The position numbers and the translations under genes are program-made. Shown piece after piece: positions 56,813 through 64,000 of a stretch of DNA of 64,000 bases; the first letter of the stretch is position 1; each line of letters starts with the position of its first letter. The notes under the pieces were generated by a model that ran no database searches, was not told the DNA's origin, and worked only from the letters and a program-made list of their open reading frames with translations. Origin of the DNA: Pseudomonas rhizosphaerae (GTDB taxonomy: Bacteria; Pseudomonadota; Gammaproteobacteria; Pseudomonadales; Pseudomonadaceae). The stretch spans positions 868,001 through 932,000 of the forward strand of contig NZ_CP009533.1 in the NCBI RefSeq assembly GCF_000761155.1. The letters are read 5' to 3'.

Positions 56813-57811
56813 ATGAAGATTCTGGTTACCGGCGCAAGCGGCTTCATCGGCGGACGCTTCACGCGTCTGGCGCTGGAGCAGGGGCTTGAAGTGCGCATCA
56901 ACGGTCGCCAAGCCGAAAGGGTAGAGCATCTGGTTCGACGCGGTGCGCAGTTCACCCAGGGTGATCTGCTCGACCCCGATCTCGCCAAGCGCTTGTGCAT
57001 CGGCGTCGATGCGGTGGTCCATTGCGCCGGGGCGTCCGATAGCTGGGGCCGTCATCAAGCCTTCGCGCAGACCAACGTCGAAGTCACCGAGAACGTCGTC
57101 GAGGCCTGCCTCAAGGAGCATGTGCAACGTCTGGTGTACCTGTCTTCGGCGGCGATCTGTTTCGACGGTCGCAGCCATCTGGGCATCAAGGAAGAACAGG
57201 TGCCCGGCCGCCTGCTTGGGCACTCGGCGCGCAGCAAATGGCTGGCCGAGCGCAAGGTGTTGGGCGCTGCCGAATTCGGGCTGGAAACCATCGTGCTGCG
57301 CCCGCACAGGGTGACCGGTGCGGGGGATGGGCAGCAGTTCGCGCGCTTGATCGAGATGCAGCGCAAGAATCGCCTGCGGATCATCGGCGACGGCCTGAAC
57401 AAGGTCGATTTCACCAGTGTGCAGAACCTCAACCAGGCGCTGTTGAGCGCGTTGTCGGCAGGCGATACGGCGCTCAACCAGGTCTATAACATCAGCAACG
57501 GCGCGCCGATTCCGTTGTGGGACGTGGTCAACTACGTGATGCGCCAGTTGCACTTGCCGCAGGTGCAGCGCTATCGCGACTTCGGCCTGGCCCACGGCAG
57601 CGCTGCGGTGTGCGAAGCGGCCTGCCTGCTCTGGCCCAGGCAGCCACGGCCGCAACTGTCGCGCATCGAAGTGCAGGCCTTGCACGAGCATTTCACCTTG
57701 GACATCAATCGCGCCCGACACTACCTGGGTTACGAGCCACGGACGTCACTGTGGACGTCGCTGGATGAATTCTGTGGCTGGTGGCGTGCACAGGCCAGCC
57801 CCAGCGGTTGA
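56813..57811 (+). CDS. NAD-dependent epimerase/dehydratase-like (extended SDR), Ser at the catalytic Tyr
   Basis: This 332-residue extended SDR-fold protein resembles 3-beta-HSD/epimerases. It has an intact nucleotide motif (VTGASGFIGG, residues 5-14) and VVHCAGASDSWG. The expected YxxxK catalytic pair is S138-A-R-S-K142 (GHSARSKWLAE), so the tyrosine is missing. The substrate is unknown. It follows argP by 61 bp; the start has GGAG upstream. Nothing suggests decay: the frame is full length. Confidence 0.88.
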   Translation: MKILVTGASGFIGGRFTRLALEQGLEVRINGRQAERVEHLVRRGAQFTQGDLLDPDLAKRLCIGVDAVVHCAGASDSWGRHQAFAQTNVEVTENVVEACLKEHVQRLVYLSSAAICFDGRSHLGIKEEQVPGRLLGHSARSKWLAERKVLGAAEFGLETIVLRPHRVTGAGDGQQFARLIEMQRKNRLRIIGDGLNKVDFTSVQNLNQALLSALSAGDTALNQVYNISNGAPIPLWDVVNYVMRQLHLPQVQRYRDFGLAHGSAAVCEAACLLWPRQPRPQLSRIEVQALHEHFTLDINRARHYLGYEPRTSLWTSLDEFCGWWRAQASPSG

Positions 57812-57901
57812 GTCAATTGCCCGGGTGGTCGGTCGATGCCCGTCGTGGCGAGGTTATACTCGCGGTCCTGGCCATTACCCCGTGACACAAAGGTTTCTCA
57901 C

Positions 57902-58741
57902 ATGCGCAAAGATGCTCCCGACGACTTCGACGACAATCTGCCCAGCCTGCGCGGCGATACCCGCGACGATCACGACTTTGCGCCGTTGGGCGGCGGGCGC
58001 GAGCGCGATGCGCTGTACTCGCGCAACACCCCGGTGGTGCGCGTCAAGGCACCCAGCACCGGTGCGCTGTGGGCACTGATCGGCGCCCTGTTCATCGCCC
58101 TGGGTGGGTTGGGGTGGTGGAGTTTCCAGCAGATCAACCTGATGGAACAGCAACTGGTGGCGACCCAGGAAAGTTTCGCGCGCATCAGCGAAGAAGCGGC
58201 GGGGCGGCTGCAGGACATCAGTGGCAAGGTCGCCAACACCCAGTCCACTGCCGTGTCGGGCAGCGAAGCGATGCGGGCCGAGATCAAGCAGTTGCAGGAG
58301 CAGCTGGCGCAGCAGAACCAGCAGCAGAGCGGCGTGGCCGGTCAGCAGAGCACCTTGCAGACGCGTCTTGAGCAAGCGGCGACGCAAGTGGCCGCGCAGC
58401 AGACGCTCAACGAGCAGTTGCAGGCGCAGTTGAAGAGCCTGGGCGGCGAGCTTGCCGCACTCAAGCAGGCCCAGCCGGACACAGGCAAGTTGCAGGCACG
58501 CCTGGATGGCCTGGACGGCGAGCTGGCCGCATTGAAGAAGAGCAACCCCAGCGCGCAGCTTGAGCGCCTGGAACAGGATTTGATCGTGCTCAAGAGTGAG
58601 CAGGAGAATCGCCCGGCGGCCAGCAGTGGGCCGAGCGTCAATGAATTCGATGCGTTTCGCGGGCAGGCGACGCGCAGCTTGACCACCTTGCAGAATCAGG
58701 TGCAGAACCTGCAGCAGCAGATCGGCCAGCTGCGTCGCTGA
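57902..58741 (+). CDS. Membrane-anchored coiled-coil protein of unknown function
   Basis: This 279-residue protein has an acidic, disordered N-terminus (about 1-50), one transmembrane helix at about residues 56-75 (ALWALIGALFIALGGLGWW) and a long Gln/Leu-rich coiled coil (IKQLQEQLAQQNQQQSG..., VQNLQQQIGQLRR). An N-in topology would place the coil in the periplasm. I recognise it only as a conserved pseudomonad hypothetical (likely PA4360-like, by position). It could be a scaffold or tether; no function should be assumed. The upstream TATACT at 57855-57860 may be its -10. Confidence 0.85.
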   Translation: MRKDAPDDFDDNLPSLRGDTRDDHDFAPLGGGRERDALYSRNTPVVRVKAPSTGALWALIGALFIALGGLGWWSFQQINLMEQQLVATQESFARISEEAAGRLQDISGKVANTQSTAVSGSEAMRAEIKQLQEQLAQQNQQQSGVAGQQSTLQTRLEQAATQVAAQQTLNEQLQAQLKSLGGELAALKQAQPDTGKLQARLDGLDGELAALKKSNPSAQLERLEQDLIVLKSEQENRPAASSGPSVNEFDAFRGQATRSLTTLQNQVQNLQQQIGQLRR

Positions 58742-58778
58742 ACGGCCGGGCACGCCTGGCGGCGGCCCGGCCTGCCGC

Positions 58779-59828
58779 TTACATGCGCGGGTAGTCCAGG
58801 TAGCCAGCAGCGCCCTTGGCGTAGAACGTTTCAGGGTGTGGCTCGTTCAGCGGTGCATCGGCCTGCAGACGCTCGGGCAGGTCGGGGTTGGCGATGTACG
58901 GCACGCCGAACGCCACGGCATCGGCAATGCCGTTGGCCAGGGCAGCGTTAGCCGAGGCCTTGTCGAAACGCTCGTTGACGATGTACGGACCACCGAATGC
59001 ATCACGCAGTTGCGCGGCCAGGCTGTCTTCCCCTTCCTTCTCGCGGGCACAGATGAACGCGATGCCACGCTTGCCTAGCTCGCGGGCGACGTAGGTGAAG
59101 GTTTCGGCGCGGTTGGCGTCGCCCATGTCGTGCAGGTCGGCACGTGGCGAAAGGTGCACGCCGACGCGGTCGGCGCCCCAGACGTCGATGGCTGCATCGG
59201 TCACTTCCAGCAGCAGCCGCGCACGGTTTTCCAGCGAGCCACCATAGGCATCGGTGCGCTGGTTGGTGCTGCTCTGCAGGAACTGGTCGAGCAGGTAGCC
59301 GTTGGCGCCGTGGATCTCCACGCCGTCGAAGCCGGCGGCCTTGGCGTTTTCCGCGCCTACACGGTAGGCCTCGACGATATCGGCGATTTCAGCGGTTTCC
59401 AGCGCCCGCGGCGTTTCGAAACCGGTGATCGGACGCACCAGGCTGACGTGTCCGTCGGCGGCGATGGCGCTGGGCGCCACCGGCAATTCGCCGTCCAGGT
59501 ACAGCGAATGGGAGATGCGGCCCACGTGCCACAGTTGCAGCATGATCCGCCCACCGGCGGCGTGTACGGCCTGGGTCACGTTGGCCCAGCCACGCACCTG
59601 GTCGTTGGACCAGATACCGGGGGTGTCCGGGTAGCCGACGCCCATGGGCGTGACCGAGGTCGCTTCGCTGAGGATCAGACCGGCGCTGGCGCGCTGCACG
59701 TAGTAGTCGGCCATCATCTGGTTCGGCACGCGGCCTTCGTCGGCGCGGCAGCGGGTCAGTGGAGCCATGATGATGCGGTTCGGCAGTTCCAGCGCGCCGA
59801 GCTTGATCGGGTCGAAAAGTGTAGTCAT
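58779..59828 (-). CDS. Old Yellow Enzyme family FMN reductase (NemA/XenB type)
   Basis: This 349-residue FMN-dependent ene-reductase reduces activated alkenes, and in this subfamily nitroesters, nitroaromatics or N-ethylmaleimide, with NADPH. It has LPNRIIMAPLTRCRA, the substrate-binding pair HxxN in GVEIHGANGYLLDQFLQ, and TDAYGGSLENRARLLLEV. It is the distal gene of an arsR-MFS-OYE unit, 15 bp from the MFS gene, suggesting it reduces an electrophile that the exporter and repressor also handle (inference). Confidence 0.93.
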   Translation of the reverse strand: MTTLFDPIKLGALELPNRIIMAPLTRCRADEGRVPNQMMADYYVQRASAGLILSEATSVTPMGVGYPDTPGIWSNDQVRGWANVTQAVHAAGGRIMLQLWHVGRISHSLYLDGELPVAPSAIAADGHVSLVRPITGFETPRALETAEIADIVEAYRVGAENAKAAGFDGVEIHGANGYLLDQFLQSSTNQRTDAYGGSLENRARLLLEVTDAAIDVWGADRVGVHLSPRADLHDMGDANRAETFTYVARELGKRGIAFICAREKEGEDSLAAQLRDAFGGPYIVNERFDKASANAALANGIADAVAFGVPYIANPDLPERLQADAPLNEPHPETFYAKGAAGYLDYPRM

Positions 59829-59843
59829 GGAAAACAGCCTCTA

Positions 59844-61010
59844 TCAGTGAGTGGCAGGTGCCAGGTCCGGAGTCCGGGTCTGGCGAAAGGTGATCAGGGT
59901 GACGATCAAGGCGAGCACGGCCAGTGCCGCGGCGGCCAGCGGTACGCTGGTCAGGCCCAGGCCACCGGCGATGACCGCGCCGCCGATCCAGGCGCCCAGG
60001 GCGTTACCGACGTTGAAGGCGCTGATGTTCAGGGTCGACACCAGGTTGGGCGCCGACTTGCCGAAGGTCACCACGTTGATCTGCAGCGCAGGCACGGCGG
60101 CGAAGGCCGCAGCGGCCCACAGGAACAAGGTGATTTCAGTGGGGATGACGGCCACGGCGGTCCAGCTCAGCACCGTGGAGATCACCGCCATGGCCGCAAA
60201 CACGCCGACCAGGGTCGCCCCCAGGCGTCGATCCGCCAGCTTGCCGCCGATGATGTTGCCCACGGTCAGGCCCAGGCCGATCAACAGCAAGGTGTAGGTG
60301 ACGCCGCGCGGCGAGATGCCGGTGACATCGCCGAGCAGCGGCGCGATGTAGGTGAACAGGGTGAACATGGAGGCGGCGAACAGCGCGGTCATGCTCAGGG
60401 ACAGCCAGATTCCGGCGCCCTTGAGCGCCGACAATTCGGCGACCATGTCCAGCTTGGCTTCTTCGCGATTGCTCGGCAGAAAACGCAGCAGACCGATCAG
60501 GGCGACGACGCCGATCAGGGTCACCACCCAGAACGTCGAGCGCCAGCCCGCGGCCTGGCCCAGTGCGGTGCCCAGCGGCACCCCCAGCACGTTGGCCAGG
60601 GTCAGGCCGGTGAACATCAGGGCCACGGCCGAAGCGCGCTTGTTGGGCGCGACCAACCCTGCAGCCACCACCGAACCGATGCCGAAGAAGGCACCGTGGG
60701 ACAGTGCGGTGACGACTCGAGCGAACATCAGCACGCTGTAGTCGCTGGCGATGGCGCAGAGCAGGTTGCCGACGATGAAGATACCCATCAGCACCACCAG
60801 CGCGGCCTTGCGCGGCAGGCGTGCGGTGGCCAGGGCCATGAATGGAGCACCGATGGCGACGCCCAGGGCGTAGCCGGTCACCAGCCAACCGGCACTGGGA
60901 ATGCTCACGCCGAGGTCGCCCGCCACATCGGGCAGCAGGCCCATGATGACGAACTCGGTGGTGCCGATGGCGAAGGAACTCAGCGCCAGAATCAGCAGGG
61001 GTAAGGGCAT
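59844..61010 (-). CDS. MFS exporter (DHA1 family, YdhP-like)
   Basis: This 388-residue MFS drug/metabolite exporter has 12 helices and the family marks FAIGTTEFVIMGLLPDVA, GWLVTGYALGVAIGAP (motif A/B region) and RVVTALSHGAFFGIGSV. It resembles E. coli YdhP and AraJ-type permeases. It is 13 bp from arsR and 15 bp from the OYE gene, so it is likely co-transcribed from the ArsR-controlled promoter. Substrate is unknown. Confidence 0.92.
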   Translation of the reverse strand: MPLPLLILALSSFAIGTTEFVIMGLLPDVAGDLGVSIPSAGWLVTGYALGVAIGAPFMALATARLPRKAALVVLMGIFIVGNLLCAIASDYSVLMFARVVTALSHGAFFGIGSVVAAGLVAPNKRASAVALMFTGLTLANVLGVPLGTALGQAAGWRSTFWVVTLIGVVALIGLLRFLPSNREEAKLDMVAELSALKGAGIWLSLSMTALFAASMFTLFTYIAPLLGDVTGISPRGVTYTLLLIGLGLTVGNIIGGKLADRRLGATLVGVFAAMAVISTVLSWTAVAVIPTEITLFLWAAAAFAAVPALQINVVTFGKSAPNLVSTLNISAFNVGNALGAWIGGAVIAGGLGLTSVPLAAAALAVLALIVTLITFRQTRTPDLAPATH

Positions 61011-61023
61011 GGAAGAATCCTTG

Positions 61024-61326
61024 TCAGAGCTGTGCGCTCATTTGCGCGAGAAACGCCTGGATGACGTCCTCGTTGCGTTTGAAAAAGTGCCACTGGCCAA
61101 CCTTCTTGCTGCTGATCAGGCCGGCCCGTTGCAGGGTGGCCAGATGGGCGGAGACGGTCGACTGCGAGAGGCCGCAGCGTTGGTCGATCTGCCCGGCACA
61201 GACACCGTTTTCAGTGCTGTGGTGCTGATCGGGAAACTGCCCCTGCGGATCCTTGAGCCACGCCAGGATTTCCCTGCGCACGGGGTGGGAGAGGGCTTTT
61301 ATTATTTCGTCGAGATCGAGGGACAT
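61024..61326 (-). CDS. ArsR-family transcriptional repressor
   Basis: This 100-residue winged helix protein has an ArsR-type recognition helix (GLSQSTVSAHLATLQRAGL). No cluster of metal-binding cysteines is present (one Cys pair is absent in the helix), so it probably senses an organic or redox cue rather than a metal. It is the first gene of the arsR-MFS-OYE unit; a TATATC-N10-GATATA repeat lies 36 bp upstream. Confidence 0.92.
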   Translation of the reverse strand: MSLDLDEIIKALSHPVRREILAWLKDPQGQFPDQHHSTENGVCAGQIDQRCGLSQSTVSAHLATLQRAGLISSKKVGQWHFFKRNEDVIQAFLAQMSAQL

Positions 61327-61361
61327 GACGTACTCGGCTTATATCGGGACGGGACGAAATA

Positions 61362-61383
61362 TATATCTGTATTTCGCGATATA
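61362..61383. promoter_or_regulatory. Inverted repeat upstream of arsR, probable operator
   Basis: TATATC-N10-GATATA, a perfect 6-bp repeat in AT-rich DNA, lies in the arsR-acpH gap. It is placed to cover the arsR promoter and is the likely ArsR autorepression site. Confidence 0.5.
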
Positions 61384-61451
61384 CAAATATGAATGAGTGC
61401 TAACGAGCAACCGTTCGGTCATATCGGGTTATAACGATACACGCGCAAGGG

Positions 61452-61460
61452 TGCTAGACT
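61452..61460 (+). promoter_or_regulatory. Extended -10 immediately before acpH
   Basis: TGCTAGACT (TGn plus TAGACT) ends 7 nt before the acpH ATG, so transcription would begin at or beside the start codon. No ribosome-binding site is visible upstream (GGCCGGC). Confidence 0.45.
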
Positions 61461-61467
61461 GGCCGGC

Positions 61468-62040
61468 ATGAACTACCTCGCGCACCTTCATCTCGGCGGT
61501 CCTCACCCTGAGCAATTGCTCGGCAGCCTCTATGGCGATTTCGTCAAGGGGCGCCTGGAAGGGCGCTTCAGTGCGCCCCTGGAGGCTGGCATCCGCTTGC
61601 ATCGTCAGATCGATGCATTCACCGACAGTCATCCGCTGGTACTACGCGCCATTGGCCGTTTCCCGGCAGAACGGCGCCGCTATGCCGGCATCGTCGTCGA
61701 TGTGTTCTTCGATCACTGCCTGGCACGGCATTGGGCAGATTACTCGCAGCAGCCGCTGGCGGCGTTCACCCGGCATGTCTATCAGGTGCTGGCGGCTGAA
61801 GCCGAACTGCCGGGACGGCTGGCGGCCATGGCGCCGCACATGATCGCCGAGGATTGGCTGGGGTCGTACCGTGATTTTCAGATTATCGAGCGGGTGCTGC
61901 AGGGGATTTCACGGCGCCTGTCCAAGCCCGAGGGGCTGGCCGGGGCGTTCGAGGAAGTGCAGGCGCTGTATGAGCCGCTGAGCGAGGATTTTCGGGCGTT
62001 CTATCCGGTGGTACAGGAGTTCGCTCTGGAGATGCGGTGA
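61468..62040 (+). CDS. acpH: ACP phosphodiesterase AcpH
   Basis: This 190-residue enzyme hydrolyses the 4'-phosphopantetheine group from holo-ACP. It belongs to the DUF479 family and has the expected pattern MNYLAHLHLGGPHPEQLLGS, DFVKG, IRLHRQIDAFTDSHP and DVFFDHCLARHW (metal-dependent His/Asp residues). The start is the conserved family N-terminus, but there is no Shine-Dalgarno; a leaderless message is possible. It is next to the ornithine-lipid genes, which also use acyl-ACP. Confidence 0.92.
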   Translation: MNYLAHLHLGGPHPEQLLGSLYGDFVKGRLEGRFSAPLEAGIRLHRQIDAFTDSHPLVLRAIGRFPAERRRYAGIVVDVFFDHCLARHWADYSQQPLAAFTRHVYQVLAAEAELPGRLAAMAPHMIAEDWLGSYRDFQIIERVLQGISRRLSKPEGLAGAFEEVQALYEPLSEDFRAFYPVVQEFALEMR

Positions 62041-62052
62041 TTGTGCCGACGT

Positions 62053-62161
62053 CTTCGCGGCCGATGACCGCTCCCACAGCAGCCCCCGACTCATCTGTGA
62101 AAGTGGTCCCACAGAAAGCGCGGACTTATCTGTGGGAGCGGTCATCGGCCGCGAAAAGGGC
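62053..62161. repeat. REP pair (REPIN) between acpH and olsA
   Basis: An inverted REP (62053-62079, GCGGCCGATGACCGCTCCCA) and a forward REP (62130-62161, TGTGGGAGCGGTCATCGGCC) flank a spacer with a shorter decayed copy (GTGGTCCCACAG). The arm order is opposite to that at 29014-29102. Confidence 0.85.
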
Positions 62162-62178
62162 AACCCGGTACATCTGAC

Positions 62179-62949
62179 TCACGCCGCCCGCCGCATCTCC
62201 TCGATCTCACCGAACAACGCAAACCGCACCGCCTCCTGCGCTTCGAAGGCCAGCGCCGCCCGTTCCTTGCCTACGCTGGAAATCGGCGCCAGCACCTGAA
62301 TCAGTACCTGCCCGCGCGGCTGGGTAAACAGGCGCAGCAGGTGCGACAGCAGATCGTCGTCACCCACGAACGGCGCGATCGCATCCAGCTCGCCATCGCG
62401 CTCGTAACGAATCGCGATCGGCTGCACCGGCACGCCGGCATCGATGGCGCTGGACATCAGGCGGCCATGGAACGTGCGCAGGCTATGGCCATCGGTAGTG
62501 GTGCCTTCGGGGAAGATCATCAGGTCGAGATCGTTGCGCAGGTGCTGAGTCATCTGCCGCCGGATCAACTGGCTGTCGCCCGCGCCGCGGCGGATGAACA
62601 ACGTGCCGGCTTTCAGCGCCAGCCAGCCGGCCACCGGCCAGGTGCGCACTTCGGCCTTGGACAGGAACGACAGCGGCGCCAACCTGCCGAGCAAGGGAAT
62701 GTCGGTCCAGGACACATGATTGCCGACCCACAGCATGGGCGTGCGCGGCAACTCACCCTGCACCGTCACCTCGAAGGGTAGCGCATTGCTCAGCCGTTCC
62801 ATGAACCAGCGCGACCAGCGCTGGCGCCGCTCCATGCCATTGGGCACGCGCAGCCGTTCCAGCAGGCTGAACGTTGCGGCCAGCGTCAGGCCCAGGCCGA
62901 TCACCCCGAGCAAGCGCAGGATGCGCGCGTACACGCGCCAGCGCGGCAT
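62179..62949 (-). CDS. olsA: Lyso-ornithine lipid O-acyltransferase OlsA (PlsC family)
   Basis: This 256-residue membrane acyltransferase has an N-terminal transmembrane region (LLGVIGLGLTLAATFSLLE) and the PlsC HX4D motif (GNHVSWTDIP), then FPEGTTTDG. It adds the second acyl chain to lyso-ornithine lipid. The TGATG overlap with olsB fixes the start at 62949 and supports OlsA over a generic PlsC. Ornithine lipids replace phospholipids under phosphate limitation in pseudomonads. Confidence 0.9.
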   Translation of the reverse strand: MPRWRVYARILRLLGVIGLGLTLAATFSLLERLRVPNGMERRQRWSRWFMERLSNALPFEVTVQGELPRTPMLWVGNHVSWTDIPLLGRLAPLSFLSKAEVRTWPVAGWLALKAGTLFIRRGAGDSQLIRRQMTQHLRNDLDLMIFPEGTTTDGHSLRTFHGRLMSSAIDAGVPVQPIAIRYERDGELDAIAPFVGDDDLLSHLLRLFTQPRGQVLIQVLAPISSVGKERAALAFEAQEAVRFALFGEIEEMRRAA

Positions 62950-63704
62950 CACACGGCCGCCTTGAAGTGGCGGGCGTAGCGCGGGCAGAGGTCGTCGCGC
63001 TTGAGCAGGATGAACACGTCGGCGACCTGGAAGTCCGGGTCCCAGCACGGCTCGCCGCAGATCTTCGCGCCCAGGCGCATGTAGGCCTTGAGCAGCGGCG
63101 GCAGTTCGGCGATGACGTTGCCGGGGATGTCCAGGCTCGGCAGCGGCATCTTCGGCTCGGCGCGCAGGTGCTCGGTGCACAGGTAGCGCTCGCGCAGCCG
63201 CTGCATGATCGCCTGGGCCTGGATGCCGCCGTCCTGCATCGGAATGCTGGCGCAGCCCATCAGGTAGTCGTAGCCACCTTCGTTGAGCACTTCGGCCAAC
63301 TCGCCCCAGAGCACCGCGATAGTGCCGCCGTTGCGATAGGCGGGTGCGACGCAGGTGCGGCCGATCTCCAGGATCGAGCCTTGCAGGTGCACCAGGCCGT
63401 GCAGGCTGAATTCTTCTTCGCTGTAGAAGCGCCCTAGACGGTTGGCCGCCTGATGGTCGAGCAGGCGCGTGGTCGCCACCAGTCGCCCGGTGGCCAGGTC
63501 GCGCACCCCGATGTGCTGACAGTGGGCGTCGTAGTCGTCGACGTCCAGGCCTTGCTCGGCGCTCTTGAGCTTGGCGTTGAGTTCGGTGCTGAACACCGCA
63601 AAGCGCAGGGCCTGGGCCTCGTGCAGAGCTTGCGGGCCGATGAGTCGTTCGGCAAGCAGACGGCGTTCGGTACGGGTGTCGCCAGAGCGTGCGATCTGAG
63701 TCAT
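62949..63704 (-). CDS. olsB: L-ornithine N-alpha-acyltransferase OlsB
   Basis: This 251-residue GNAT-fold enzyme (hemolysin-like acyltransferase) uses 3-hydroxyacyl-ACP to acylate ornithine, the first step of ornithine-lipid synthesis. Signatures are [42 protein letters not shown] and [16 protein letters not shown]. The start at 63704 (MTQIARSG) is preferred over longer in-frame starts (63755, 63794, 63974), which add unrelated sequence. It is coupled to olsA by a TGATG overlap. Confidence 0.9.
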   Translation of the reverse strand: MTQIARSGDTRTERRLLAERLIGPQALHEAQALRFAVFSTELNAKLKSAEQGLDVDDYDAHCQHIGVRDLATGRLVATTRLLDHQAANRLGRFYSEEEFSLHGLVHLQGSILEIGRTCVAPAYRNGGTIAVLWGELAEVLNEGGYDYLMGCASIPMQDGGIQAQAIMQRLRERYLCTEHLRAEPKMPLPSLDIPGNVIAELPPLLKAYMRLGAKICGEPCWDPDFQVADVFILLKRDDLCPRYARHFKAAV

Positions 63705-63782
63705 TGCAAGTCTCCAAAAGCCGGCCGATGAGTGCGGCAGGTCGATTTTGCTAGGCATGGCCAGCCTAGGAAGACGCGGTGT

Positions 63783-63806
63783 CATCACCATGAAGCTTTG
63801 GTGATG
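63783..63806. promoter_or_regulatory. 8-bp palindrome upstream of olsB
   Basis: CATCACCA and TGGTGATG form a perfect inverted repeat around TGAAGCTT in the 208-bp divergent gap between olsB and the gene at 63913. It may be an operator; it does not resemble a PhoB box. Confidence 0.45.
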
Positions 63807-63912
63807 CTTGCGTGACAGCCCACGCGCCCGCACGCCGCACAACTCTTGCAGCGAACGGCTGTCATACCCGCACTGCACACTCGCTCCAACCTCGATCACG
63901 AGCCTTTTTCGC

Positions 63913-64000
63913 ATGCTGCGTCTGTTTATCCTGTCGATCTCTGTGCTGTGCTCGTTACCGTTGTGTGCACACACCTGGCCGTCCGAGCAATGGAGCCAGG
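63913..64000 (+). CDS. Start of an exported protein (cut by window edge)
   Basis: The frame from ATG at 63913 is open to the window end (29 codons). It encodes a signal-peptide-like start ([20 protein letters not shown], cleavage near CAH-TWP). There is no strong ribosome-binding site. The family cannot be told from this much sequence. It is divergent from olsB. Confidence 0.5.
   Translation, partial: MLRLFILSISVLCSLPLCAHTWPSEQWSQ

Noticed and set aside
59130..61004. 624-codon open frame antisense to the OYE and MFS genes
   Set aside because: Spans two real genes, very Gln/Gly/His-rich, no domain texture.

Overview
This window is ordinary, gene-dense core chromosome of a fluorescent-type Pseudomonas, probably in or near the P. 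putida group. The evidence is the high GC content and the gene content: a complete mraZ-to-lpxC division and cell-wall cluster, a colRS/methyltransferase/WapQ locus, bifA-sodB, an imelysin operon and REP-type repeats. Gene order matches what I remember of P. aeruginosa from about PA4427 down to PA4350; this is from memory, not a search. I found no prophage, insertion sequence, CRISPR array, tRNA or rRNA.

Layout. 1-2115 (minus strand): a chaperone-usher fimbria cluster (pilin, chaperone, start of the usher), the most accessory-looking part. 2304-5757 (minus): dolP, diaA, yraN and lpoA, facing rsmI (plus). 6897-7269: RNase P RNA. 7270-25423 (plus): the dcw cluster mraZ-rsmH-ftsL-ftsI-murE-murF-mraY-murD-ftsW-murG-murC-ddlB-ftsQ-ftsA-ftsZ-lpxC, mostly with start/stop overlaps. 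Ahead of it sit a sigma70-type promoter, three 10-bp-spaced MraZ-type repeats and an unexplained 12-bp palindrome. 25453-38525: dciA, secA, argJ, a MutT-ThiE-like fusion, cobalamin adenosyltransferase, an orphan sensor kinase, a panE-like reductase, yajQ, an MscS channel and ampG. 38567-42906: an alkyltransferase-like protein, a DUF481 protein, fxsA and groES-groEL with a sigma32-type promoter.

43042-46780: colR-colS, then a methyltransferase, a WapQ/InaA-type kinase and a small exported protein behind a good ColR-type site. 46797-51932 (minus): an envelope iron-type operon (imelysin IcmP-like, di-haem DUF1111, second imelysin, DUF1513) behind a Fur-like palindrome, with two stacked hairpins after its first gene. 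52063-56751: bifA, sodB, argO and argP. 56813-58741: an epimerase-like protein and a coiled-coil membrane protein. 58779-61326 (minus): an Old Yellow Enzyme, an MFS exporter and an ArsR repressor, likely one self-regulated unit. 61468-64000: acpH, the ornithine-lipid genes olsB-olsA, and the start of an exported protein.

Most genes serve the envelope: peptidoglycan synthesis and recycling, division, outer-membrane lipoproteins, LPS, ornithine lipids and secretion. I see no convincing undescribed multi-gene system. The best leads are regulatory DNA and RNA structures (the mra leader, the imelysin hairpins, ColR-like sites at two loci, a possibly leaderless acpH) and proteins lacking an expected catalytic residue (an imelysin with GxSxxE, an epimerase with Ser for Tyr, a ThiE-like domain without its ligand residues).
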